A stretch of 32,701 nucleotides of DNA from assembly GCA_015662865.1 (NCBI GenBank), contig DQTH01000202.1, positions 1 through 32,701 of the forward strand. Direction: 5' to 3'. Below the pieces are notes generated by a model. That model was given only the letters and a program-made list of their open reading frames with translations. It was not told where the DNA came from and made no database searches. Positions 16,983 to 24,038 of this stretch are shown piece after piece. Position numbers and translations under genes: made by a program. The number at the start of each line of letters is the position of its first letter. Position 1 is the stretch's first letter. This DNA comes from Desulfocapsa sulfexigens (GTDB lineage: Bacteria > Desulfobacterota > Desulfobulbia > Desulfobulbales > Desulfocapsaceae).

Positions 16983-17018
16983 AAAAAAAGGTACACTACC
17001 CAAAATGGGCGGTGTACC
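16983..17018 (-). terminator. Intrinsic terminator after dsrD
   Basis: On the minus strand GGTACAC pairs with GTGTACC (17018-17012 and 16996-16990), with an inner CCC/GGG around an ATTTT loop, followed by seven Ts (16989-16983). A shorter T-run follows on the plus strand too. It ends the dsr transcript right at the birA start. Confidence 0.75.
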
Positions 17019-17051
17019 TTTTCTAAAAAAGTATGAAGTATCATGAAGGTC

Positions 17052-17297
17052 TTAATTAATACCTTCGTCTCCTTCTTCATTTTTTATACGATCAGGACGG
17101 GCATACATGGTGGTAGACCCTGAAGACCAGAACATCAGTTCCCCTTCTCTTACCAGAGCATTGGCAAGATTCTTTATCTTGCGGGGCTTAGTATCCGGGT
17201 CACACTTATAGAAATCTTTAATATAAAGCTGTGGTTTCGGAGATTTTTTAGCCTTCTCAATTATTGCAGCTTTAATTTCGTCATCACTCATTCCCAT
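17052..17297 (-). CDS. dsrD: DsrD, activator of dissimilatory sulfite reductase
   Basis: DsrD is a small winged-helix protein, present in organisms that run the Dsr pathway in the reductive direction, and reported to stimulate DsrAB. The recognisable core is a lysine-rich helix, YIKDFYKCDPDTKPRKIKNL, ALVREGELMFWSSGSTTMYA, where WSSGSTTMY is almost invariant in the family. The ATG at 17297 (81 residues) is chosen for a GGGAG site 8 nt upstream; an ATG five codons earlier (17312) is possible. It lies downstream of dsrB but is separated from it by a terminator-like hairpin, and it is followed by a full terminator. Confidence 0.95.
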   Translation of the reverse strand: MGMSDDEIKAAIIEKAKKSPKPQLYIKDFYKCDPDTKPRKIKNLANALVREGELMFWSSGSTTMYARPDRIKNEEGDEGIN

Positions 17298-17334
17298 AAC
17301 ACATACTCCCATAAAAAAGTGTTATCAGGCAAGT

Positions 17335-17377
17335 GACCAAAAGAAACACAGTCAGAAACAAGGTGTTTCTGACTGTG
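17335..17377 (-). terminator. Strong terminator-like hairpin between dsrB and dsrD
   Basis: CACAGTCAGAAACA (17347-17360) pairs perfectly over 14 bp with TGTTTCTGACTGTG (17364-17377) around a 3-nt loop. On the minus strand the stem is followed by TTTCTTTT (17346 down to 17339). It begins 13 bp past the dsrB stop. It looks like an intrinsic terminator or an mRNA-stabilising stem that would lower dsrD expression relative to dsrAB. Confidence 0.75.
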
Positions 17378-17390
17378 AGTATCGGGTCAA

Positions 17391-18518
17391 TTACTTGATG
17401 TGGCTGGTGTACTTAAACTGAGTTGTAGTACGCCAGGTATCATAAGCCAGACGATAATCATCGACAGACTTGATGGTAAAGGGGATGTTACATTTTTCAA
17501 AAAACTTCTCCCAACCAATACGCTCGGCCCATTCACCAATACGCTCGTATTTCTTCGCATCTCCTGCATAGACTTCCAGGATATTCTTTACTGCTTCAAC
17601 GGTCTCCGGCCAGCGTGGCGGAGTGTTTGGCAGGAATGGAATAACCAGCTTGGAGAATTTAGGGGCTGATCTGGAGTTGGATACTTTACCACCAACAAGG
17701 ATGGCAATTCCGTCACCGTCAGGATCAGCAAGAGGCATTGCAGGACACATAGTGTAGCAGTTACCACAGAACATACAACGATCGTTGTTAACTTTAACAG
17801 TTTTGATCTCTTCGCCGTTAACCTCAGCCTTAGCAGGCTTAACAGCTCCGAGAGGACAGGCGGAAATAGCAAGCGGAAGCTCACAAACACCTGTTATACG
17901 GCTGTGGTCAATCATAGGTGGCTTGCGATGTACACCAAGGATAGCAATGTCAGATGCGTGTACAGCACCACACATGTTCAGACAACAGGCAAGAGCAATA
18001 CGAACCTGCGCAGGAAGCGACATGGTAACAAAGTAGTCAAACAGTTCATCCATTACTGCCTTAACAACACCGGACGCATCTGTTGCTGGTGTATGACAAT
18101 GTACCCAGCCCTGAGTATGAACGATATTGGTCACACCAGCACCGGTTCCACCTACAGGGAACTTGTTTCCACGTGATGCAAGATCATCCAGCAGTGGTTG
18201 AACTTTGTCTTTGGAATCTACCATGAACTCAACATTATTTCTGGTAGTAAAACGCAGATAACCATCACAGTGTGCATCAGCGACATCACACATCTCACGA
18301 ATAAGTTCGATGGAAATCAAACGGGCAGCACCAACACGAACAGTCCAGCATTCATCTCCTGATTCAGCTTTGTGAACCAGAACGCCTGGCTGGGTAATTT
18401 CATGCCAGAGCCATTTCCCCTTGTTTTTTGCAATAACCGGGGGATGAAATTTTGAATAGTGTGGGGGGCCAACATCTGTAATTCTGTCCGCCATGGGATT
18501 TTCGGGATCGTAACCCAT
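17391..18518 (-). CDS. dsrB: Dissimilatory sulfite reductase beta subunit
   Basis: DsrB pairs with DsrA in the cytoplasmic A2B2 enzyme that reduces sulfite, handing sulfur to DsrC. The 375-residue product shows the siroheme/[4Fe-4S] region with [13 protein letters not shown] and the ACPLGAVKP segment, and a ferredoxin insert, [21 protein letters not shown] (about residues 245-265). The N-terminus starts [20 protein letters not shown], normal for reductive-type DsrB of Desulfobacterota. Length matches the family (about 380). AAGGAGG precedes the ATG. It lies 57 bp after dsrA. It ends just before the hairpin that separates it from dsrD. Confidence 0.98.
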   Translation of the reverse strand: MGYDPENPMADRITDVGPPHYSKFHPPVIAKNKGKWLWHEITQPGVLVHKAESGDECWTVRVGAARLISIELIREMCDVADAHCDGYLRFTTRNNVEFMVDSKDKVQPLLDDLASRGNKFPVGGTGAGVTNIVHTQGWVHCHTPATDASGVVKAVMDELFDYFVTMSLPAQVRIALACCLNMCGAVHASDIAILGVHRKPPMIDHSRITGVCELPLAISACPLGAVKPAKAEVNGEEIKTVKVNNDRCMFCGNCYTMCPAMPLADPDGDGIAILVGGKVSNSRSAPKFSKLVIPFLPNTPPRWPETVEAVKNILEVYAGDAKKYERIGEWAERIGWEKFFEKCNIPFTIKSVDDYRLAYDTWRTTTQFKYTSHIK

Positions 18519-18575
18519 ATTTATATCCTCCTTGAATATATACTCGAGTTTAACATTCCACTCGATTAATTTTTC

Positions 18576-19856
18576 TTATGCTGCGTGACGTTTACGGAAT
18601 TCTTCAACATCACGGTCAAAACCACCAGGTACTTCCTCTTCCTGCCAGAAAACGTACGGGTTTGAACGAGGCTCTCTAACATGCTGTGGGATTGGATCAA
18701 GACCCATTACCTTAATAAAGGTCGGAAGTCCAACACGTTGCATGGTTTCACCAACACGCTCACGGTTTTTACCAACTTCCATCCACCAGTCCCAAATGTT
18801 CTCGATTACTTCAATAACGTTCTCGAATTCATTTTCGGCTGTTACTTCGATGAAAGGAATAATAAGAGTCGCAAACTGAGCACCATCAAGGATGGGTGCT
18901 TTTGCACCAATGTTGATTGAAGCACCCTGAACTTTACCAGGACGCAGCGCACGAGGCATAACATTGATACAATGCATACAACGGGTACACTCAGAATTGT
19001 CAATTTTCAGCTCATCGCCTTCCATCCACATACATTCTGTGGGACAGAGGTCCAGAACTTCTTTCTTGATATCAAACGCACCCCAGTCACGACCGGAATG
19101 GGCGCCACCGTTGGATGGAATATTTCCGGCCACATACTCTTTTACTGCAGCCTGATCGATACGAATGTCATCTTTCCAGTTACCAATGACAGCAAAGTCA
19201 GAACGGGCAAGAGCTGCAACACAATCGTTTGGACAACCGGAAAATTTAAATTTAAATTTGTACGGAAATGCTGGACGATGAATCTCATCCTGATAATGCA
19301 TGGTCAGGTGATGACATGCTTCCTCTGTGTCAAAACAGGACCACTCACAGCGAGACTGTCCAAGACAGTTAGCAGGGGTACGAAGGTTGGAGCCGGAACC
19401 ACCAAGATCTTGTCCCAGTTCGTGGGTCAGATCCCAGAAAAAAGGTTCAAGAGCTTCTGTACGGCAACCGAGCAGAACGATATCACCAGTGGAACCATGC
19501 ATATTGGTCATACCGGAACCATGTTTCTCCCAGAGATCCATGAGTGCACGCAGATTCTCAGTGGAATAGTACTTGGATGCCGGCTGATTTACACGAACGG
19601 TATGAAAATGCTCAACGCCTGGAAACTGTTTGGGAACGTCAGAGTAACGACCAACAATACCACCACCATATCCGAAAACACCTACGATACCGCCGTGCTT
19701 CCAATGGGTAATTTTATCTCTATAAGACAGTTCGAGCTGACCAAGAATATCCCAACAATCTGGATTTTTCTCAGCCTGGCGCTTAATGTCGGAAACGAAG
19801 CTTGGCCAGGGGCCTTTTTCGAGCTCGTCCAACATCGGGGTATCATGCTTTGCCAT
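18576..19856 (-). CDS. dsrA: Dissimilatory sulfite reductase alpha subunit
   Basis: DsrA carries the catalytic siroheme coupled to a [4Fe-4S] cluster. In the 426-residue product the siroheme-cluster cysteines lie in NCLGQSRCEWSC and SGCPNDCVA, a ferredoxin domain reads CPTECMW then CTRCMHCINVMPRAL, and the phosphate/sulfite-binding basic residues sit between. The start MAKHDTPMLDELEKGPWPSF and the end in FRKRHAA are of normal family length. A strong AAGGAGG lies before the ATG. It heads the dsrABD unit, with an upstream leader of about 180 nt. The combination with DsrD indicates sulfite reduction, or sulfur disproportionation, more than sulfur oxidation. Confidence 0.98.
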   Translation of the reverse strand: MAKHDTPMLDELEKGPWPSFVSDIKRQAEKNPDCWDILGQLELSYRDKITHWKHGGIVGVFGYGGGIVGRYSDVPKQFPGVEHFHTVRVNQPASKYYSTENLRALMDLWEKHGSGMTNMHGSTGDIVLLGCRTEALEPFFWDLTHELGQDLGGSGSNLRTPANCLGQSRCEWSCFDTEEACHHLTMHYQDEIHRPAFPYKFKFKFSGCPNDCVAALARSDFAVIGNWKDDIRIDQAAVKEYVAGNIPSNGGAHSGRDWGAFDIKKEVLDLCPTECMWMEGDELKIDNSECTRCMHCINVMPRALRPGKVQGASINIGAKAPILDGAQFATLIIPFIEVTAENEFENVIEVIENIWDWWMEVGKNRERVGETMQRVGLPTFIKVMGLDPIPQHVREPRSNPYVFWQEEEVPGGFDRDVEEFRKRHAA

Positions 19857-19937
19857 GAATTTTCCTCCTTAGAATTACTGTTATACTTCAACCTTTACCA
19901 GAATATACTCATCAAAAGTATTGGCGAAAAATGCTGC

Positions 19938-20014
19938 TATCAGAGATCAACAACTCGACTCTGATACCTGCATTCTCATACCCGTACCTCTGATCAAAAC
20001 AGCAGACTCTGACA
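19938..20014 (-). promoter_or_regulatory. Repeated CTCTGA boxes in the dsrA leader
   Basis: The octamer CTCTGATA (19959-19966) has an inverted partner TATCAGAG (19938-19945), and variants CTCTGATC (19988-19995) and CTCTGACA (20007-20014) follow. Four copies within 77 bp between the candidate promoter and the start codon suggest a regulator site or an RNA fold. I know of no named regulator for it. Confidence 0.35.
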
Positions 20015-20044
20015 CTTACCCTATTCAATAGTCATCAGCGTGGG

Positions 20045-20073
20045 AGGATATCTCCGAACAGGACCTTTGTCAA
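20045..20073 (-). promoter_or_regulatory. Candidate sigma-70 promoter for dsrABD
   Basis: Reading the minus strand, a perfect TTGACA (20073-20068) is followed after 17 bp by TATCCT (20050-20045). The start would be near 20038, about 180 nt before dsrA. The stretch 19857-20135 holds this promoter, the CTCTGA boxes and no gene. Confidence 0.45.
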
Positions 20074-20135
20074 CAAAAAACGAAATAGTTCTGACTGAAC
20101 ACTGAATGAATATTCATTTTTTTTAAACAAAACAT

Positions 20136-21731
20136 CTACTTTATTCCTGCTGCTTTAAGAAAAGCTGCAGCAGTTGATTCCTCTTCTGTTTCTTCCTGCA
20201 TCACAGACAAAATCTGGACTGCCAGAATCTTGCCCAGTTGCACACCCTCCTGGTCAAAAGAGTTCACATTCCAGCAAAATCCCTGAAATACTATTTTCGC
20301 TTCATAAAGCGACACAAGGGCACCCATGCTTTTGGGATTTAGCTGTTCTCCCATAAGAATACTGCTCACACGATTTCCCTGAAAGCTCCTGTTTGGGTTT
20401 TCATCATCTTTGCCGGCAGCCAGTGCCAGAGATTGCGCAAGCAAATTAGCCACAAGCTTCTGCTGTGAACTACTCCCTTTAACGACCATATCTTTGCCAC
20501 GCTGACTCCTTCTGAACCCGATAAACTCTACGGCCACATCTTCAGTTCCCTGATGAAGTAGCTGATAAAACGCATGCTGACCATTTGTACCAGGTTCACC
20601 CCAGACAATTGGACCTGTTTTGAGCTGAACAGGCAGAGAACTTCGTTGCACCGATTTCCCGTTGGATTCCATGTCACATTGCTGAAGATGGGCTGGAAAC
20701 CTGTGGAGTCCCTGACTGTAAGGGAGAATTGCCACTGTCCCCATATCAAGAAAGTTATGGTTCCAGATTCCCAGCATGGCCAGAAGCATAGATGGGTTTT
20801 TGCGAATATCTTTCTCCATAGCAGTGTAATCAATCAGCGAAGCACCCTTTAAGAACTCAAGCAACTGTTCGTATCCCAGGGAAAAACCAAGTGTAACCGC
20901 ACCAACCATTGATGTTGAACTGAAACGCCCACCGATGTAATCAAACAGATAAAATGATCTCAGATAACGATCAGGGTTATCCATTGGGCTCGATTGTCCG
21001 GTAACTGCCAGACAATGACGGGCAGGATCTAGTCCAGCTTCCTTAAGAGAGGATCGAACAAGGTTTTCGTTGCTCAGTGTCTCAAGGGTATTCCCACTCT
21101 TGGAAACAACCAGTACCAGACTTTTGGAAAGATCAACCTGATCAAGAACTGCTGCAGAATCGTCAGGATCAACATTGGAAATGAAAAAAACTTTGCGATT
21201 TTTCTTTTGATAGGGCAACAACGCCTCATAAATTGACAGTGGTCCAAGATAAGAACCGCCGATTCCTATATGAATGAGAGTCTCAAAAGCTTCTCCATCA
21301 GCGTTACACACCTCCCCCTGATCCAGTTCATGGAGAAAAGCCTTAAGCCTCTCCAGTTCTGCTTTTGCCTGATTTGTTGCTGCTTCACAGGCTGGAACAG
21401 GCGAAAAAAGATCACGACTTGCCGTATGGAGAACCTGTCGTTCTTCCGATGGAAACTTACCGATCCGGTTCATTACAGCGCCACTGCGCATCTCTGCAAA
21501 TTGATCCACCAGCGCACACTCATCAGCGAGTGATTGCAGTCCATCCAGTACCTCAGATGTGACACGCTGACACGGATAAAGCAGATCAAATACTTCTCCC
21601 CGGCAAACACAGCTCTGTAAACGCTCAGGGGTTAATGCTCTCTGAGCTGTCAAATCAAAAGGATGTTCTGCAAGACGCTTCAAAGTTCCAAAAGCTTCAC
21701 AGTCCTGTATTGATTTCCATGCGTTTGCCAT
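20136..21731 (-). CDS. pgi: Glucose-6-phosphate isomerase
   Basis: Pgi interconverts glucose-6-phosphate and fructose-6-phosphate. The 531-residue protein has the normal length of the long proteobacterial form (about 550). Visible signatures are IHIGIGGSYLGP (sugar-phosphate site), VVSKSGNTLET, GGRFSSTSMVG (family signature region), WGEPGTNGQHAFYQL with the catalytic glutamate/histidine, and a C-terminal QGVQLGK-like segment, here QEGVQLGKILA. It lies 9 bp after rpe on the same strand, forming a sugar-phosphate pair. Nothing unusual seen. Confidence 0.96.
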   Translation of the reverse strand: MANAWKSIQDCEAFGTLKRLAEHPFDLTAQRALTPERLQSCVCRGEVFDLLYPCQRVTSEVLDGLQSLADECALVDQFAEMRSGAVMNRIGKFPSEERQVLHTASRDLFSPVPACEAATNQAKAELERLKAFLHELDQGEVCNADGEAFETLIHIGIGGSYLGPLSIYEALLPYQKKNRKVFFISNVDPDDSAAVLDQVDLSKSLVLVVSKSGNTLETLSNENLVRSSLKEAGLDPARHCLAVTGQSSPMDNPDRYLRSFYLFDYIGGRFSSTSMVGAVTLGFSLGYEQLLEFLKGASLIDYTAMEKDIRKNPSMLLAMLGIWNHNFLDMGTVAILPYSQGLHRFPAHLQQCDMESNGKSVQRSSLPVQLKTGPIVWGEPGTNGQHAFYQLLHQGTEDVAVEFIGFRRSQRGKDMVVKGSSSQQKLVANLLAQSLALAAGKDDENPNRSFQGNRVSSILMGEQLNPKSMGALVSLYEAKIVFQGFCWNVNSFDQEGVQLGKILAVQILSVMQEETEEESTAAAFLKAAGIK

Positions 21732-21740
21732 ATCCTTTTC

Positions 21741-22421
21741 TCAACCTCGTTTTTTTCTTCCTTCCCCTGCCAGTTTACGCATTTCAGCAATCACGGTTGC
21801 ATATTCATCACAGCCATAAATTGCAGAACCTGCAACAAAAATATTGGCTCCTGCCTCTGCAACACGGCTAATAGTTGCAGGACTTATCCCTCCATCAATT
21901 TCGATTCCGGTCTGGAGCCCAAGGGCATCAATTCTCTTTTTCAGACTATCAGTTTTACCAAGAGTGGATTCAATAAAAGACTGGCCGCCAAAACCGGGAT
22001 TGACGCTCATGAGCATAACCAGATCAACATCCTCAAGGATAAAATCCAGGCTTGATAATGGTGTTGCCGGATTGAGGACAGCTCCTGCCTTTTTACCCAG
22101 TTCCTTAATGCGCGCGATTGTTCGGTCCAGATGAGTGCATGCTTCCACGTGAACTGTGATCCAGTCAGCACCTGCCTCTGCAAAAGAGTCGATATACTTA
22201 TCCGCGTCGGTAATCATCAGGTGTACATCTAAAATTTTATCTGTTGCCCTGCGGGCTGCTTTCACGACCAGTGGGCCAATGGTAATATTGGGCACAAAAT
22301 GACCATCCATAACATCGATATGGATAATTTCCGCACCAGCATTATCAACAGCCTCGATCTCCTCTCCAAGGCGTGTAAAATCAGCGGATAAAATAGATGG
22401 AGCAAATTGAATTTCTAACAT
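21741..22421 (-). CDS. rpe: Ribulose-phosphate 3-epimerase
   Basis: Rpe converts ribulose-5-phosphate to xylulose-5-phosphate. The 226-residue TIM-barrel protein carries FAPSILSADF at the N-terminus, HIDVMDGHFVPNITIGP (signature 1 with metal-binding His/Asp), DVHLMITD, VMLMSVNPGFGGQSF (signature 2) and IEIDGGISP. ATG 22421 with GAGG upstream is chosen; the frame stays open to 22523 but that extension is coded by a repeat element and is not conserved-looking. It is 9 bp upstream of pgi. Together with kdsD and pgi it serves pentose/hexose phosphate interconversion. Confidence 0.96.
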   Translation of the reverse strand: MLEIQFAPSILSADFTRLGEEIEAVDNAGAEIIHIDVMDGHFVPNITIGPLVVKAARRATDKILDVHLMITDADKYIDSFAEAGADWITVHVEACTHLDRTIARIKELGKKAGAVLNPATPLSSLDFILEDVDLVMLMSVNPGFGGQSFIESTLGKTDSLKKRIDALGLQTGIEIDGGISPATISRVAEAGANIFVAGSAIYGCDEYATVIAEMRKLAGEGRKKRG

Positions 22422-22446
22422 TCTGTCCTCGTTAAGTTGGTTTTCG

Positions 22447-22688
22447 CCTAAATTCTGCACTTCAAAAAATGAAAAAAATTCTTTATTCCAAATAAAAGAT
22501 GTTCTTGCGATATGTACCGGCAAGTCAATTCATCCTTTGGCTGAAGTAAATTTTTCTCATTCTCTTTGCCCTTCGGGACCGGCAATTTCACCAAATTTGT
22601 GTCGTTATCAATGGATTGAAGCATGCAAACACGTCTGCCCCATTGATGCCTCGCATCTCTAGTGAACTTGCCAATTGCAGGATTTTGG
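22447..22688 (-). mobile_element. MITE-like element, copy 1, with extra insert
   Basis: The left end CCTAAATTCTGC (22447-22458) and right end GCAGGATTTTGG (22677-22688) are near-inverses of each other and match the ends of copy 2. The first about 140 bp align throughout with the reverse complement of copy 2, including GCACTTCA, a degenerate GTACCGGCAA core, GAAGTAAATTT and CTTTGCCCTTCGGGA. After GGCAATTTC (ending about 22590) comes about 80 bp absent from copy 2, then the right end. The flanks read TTTTCG on the left and TTTTCA on the right, a possible target duplication. It lies 7 bp past the dprA stop, before rpe. The strand given is relative to copy 2 being plus. Confidence 0.65.
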
Positions 22689-22695
22689 TTTTCAG

Positions 22696-23805
22696 TCAAA
22701 CAATACGTCGTATTTCATCACCCGGCAGAATTTCCACCAATCCTTCAAGTTCAAGCAGCAGTAAGAGCTCAGTCACTTTGGCAGTTCCCAGGCCTGAACT
22801 TGCAATTAATTCATTGCGGGAACCGGGATAAACATCGATATTCTGCAACAATTTCCGTGCATCCGGTCCCAGATCAATTCCTCCGAAACCTGCATCAGTA
22901 CTCCTCTGGTCTCCTCTTTCCTGACTGCTGCAATCAAGTTCAACAAGTATGTCATCAGCAGATTGTACCAGTTTGGCACCCTGCTGCAAGAGCCAATGCG
23001 CCCCACCACTTTTAAAAGAGTCAATCTGTCCTGGCACAGCAAAAATATCGCGCCCCTCGTCAAGTGCCATTTCAGCCGTAATGAGAGATCCGGATTTCCT
23101 GGCAGCTTCCACCACCACAACTCCACGACTCAGGCCTGCAATAATCCGGTTTCTCGCTGGAAAACGAAAACCATCAGGTCTGGTTCCCAACGGGTATTCG
23201 GTGACAAGAAGTCCGTGATTTCGGATCTGATCATAGAGTTTTTTGTTCTGTTTTGGATAAACAACATCGAGCCCGCAGCCAAGTACCCCGATGGTGGCTC
23301 CCTGCACAGATAAAGCACCATTATGTGCTTCACTGTCAATACCAAGGGCCAGACCTGATACCACGGTGACACCGGCAGACGCGAGAGATTGGGCCAGCGA
23401 AAAACTGCTTCGTTTTCCATATGATGTTGCAGCGCGGGAACCTACCATTGCCACACAAAGAGAACTGAGTAAGTCGGTGCGCCCCTGTACATAAAGCAGT
23501 GGCGGAGGGTCGGTAATCTCCCTCAGTAATTGTGGATATTTATCATCAGAGAAGCAGATAACCTCTGCCCCTCCTGCCACTATTCTTTTCAGCTGGGCTT
23601 TTGCATTTTTTTGAAGAGAAAGCGGATTTGAGAGGTTTCCCAGTATATTTGTCCGTATTCCTAATTTTTCTGCCGCACCGTCGCTGCATGCTGAAAACAG
23701 CGCAGACGGGCTTCCAAAACGTTCGATCAGCTGCCGGATTCCTTTGCTCCCGAGGCCGGGAACAAAACTAAGAGCCATCCAGTCAATTACTTCTTTATCC
23801 GACAT
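22696..23805 (-). CDS. dprA: DNA-processing protein DprA
   Basis: DprA (Smf) binds incoming single-stranded DNA and loads RecA during natural transformation. The 369-residue protein has an N-terminal helical domain with GLGSKGIRQLIERFG (helix-hairpin-helix-like), the Rossmann-type core with VGSRAATSYGK, SGLALGIDSEAH, VLGCGLDVVYP, ARNRIIAGLSRGVVVVEA and AVPGQ, and a C-terminal winged-helix (DML1-like) region from about residue 305. Length is normal. It is flanked on both sides by copies of the same MITE-like element, in opposite orientation. Its presence does not prove competence, as DprA is widespread. Confidence 0.95.
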   Translation of the reverse strand: MSDKEVIDWMALSFVPGLGSKGIRQLIERFGSPSALFSACSDGAAEKLGIRTNILGNLSNPLSLQKNAKAQLKRIVAGGAEVICFSDDKYPQLLREITDPPPLLYVQGRTDLLSSLCVAMVGSRAATSYGKRSSFSLAQSLASAGVTVVSGLALGIDSEAHNGALSVQGATIGVLGCGLDVVYPKQNKKLYDQIRNHGLLVTEYPLGTRPDGFRFPARNRIIAGLSRGVVVVEAARKSGSLITAEMALDEGRDIFAVPGQIDSFKSGGAHWLLQQGAKLVQSADDILVELDCSSQERGDQRSTDAGFGGIDLGPDARKLLQNIDVYPGSRNELIASSGLGTAKVTELLLLLELEGLVEILPGDEIRRIV

Positions 23806-23827
23806 AACTCATTTCTCTTTCCGTCAA

Positions 23828-23853
23828 ATAAAAATCCCGGACAGAGTCCGGGA
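23828..23853 (-). terminator. Intrinsic terminator downstream of rpoD
   Basis: TCCCGGAC (23835-23842) and GTCCGGGA (23846-23853) form a perfect 8-bp stem with a 3-nt loop; on the minus strand five Ts (23834-23830), then AT, follow. It lies beyond the MITE-like element, just before dprA, and probably ends the dnaG-rpoD transcript. Confidence 0.75.
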
Positions 23854-23879
23854 AAATAATGCTGATCAAATGTGTATCA

Positions 23880-24033
23880 CCTAAATCCTGCTATTGCCAA
23901 TCCCGAAGGGGCAAAGAAAATAAAAAATTTACTTCGCCCAAACGATGAGTTGACCTGCCGGTACGTACCGGCAACAACATCCTGACCTGAAATAAAGAAA
24001 TTCTTTCTCATTTTCTGAAGTGCAGGATTTAGG
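23880..24033 (+). mobile_element. MITE-like element, copy 2, with 5-bp target duplication
   Basis: The 154-bp element has perfect 12-bp terminal inverted repeats, CCTAAATCCTGC (23880-23891) and GCAGGATTTAGG (24022-24033), flanked by the direct repeat TATCA (23875-23879 and 24034-24038). At its core is an 18-bp perfect palindrome, TGCCGGTACGTACCGGCA (23956-23973). It has no coding capacity. It is inserted exactly against the rpoD stop codon, between rpoD and its terminator. These are the hallmarks of a miniature inverted-repeat transposable element moved by a transposase elsewhere in the genome. Confidence 0.85.
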
Positions 24034-24038
24034 TATCA

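Noticed and set aside
18972-19964. 330-codon open frame antisense to dsrA
   Set aside because: dsrA is certain on the other strand; the antisense product has no recognisable domain and arises from codon bias.
20106-20117. ATGAATATTCAT palindrome followed by a T-run near the pgi end
   Set aside because: The stem is AT-only and too weak, and the T-run faces away from the pgi transcript.
22421-22523. N-terminal extension of rpe (34 extra residues)
   Set aside because: The extra codons come from the MITE-like element, while family members start at MLEIQFAPSILSADF, which has a ribosome site.
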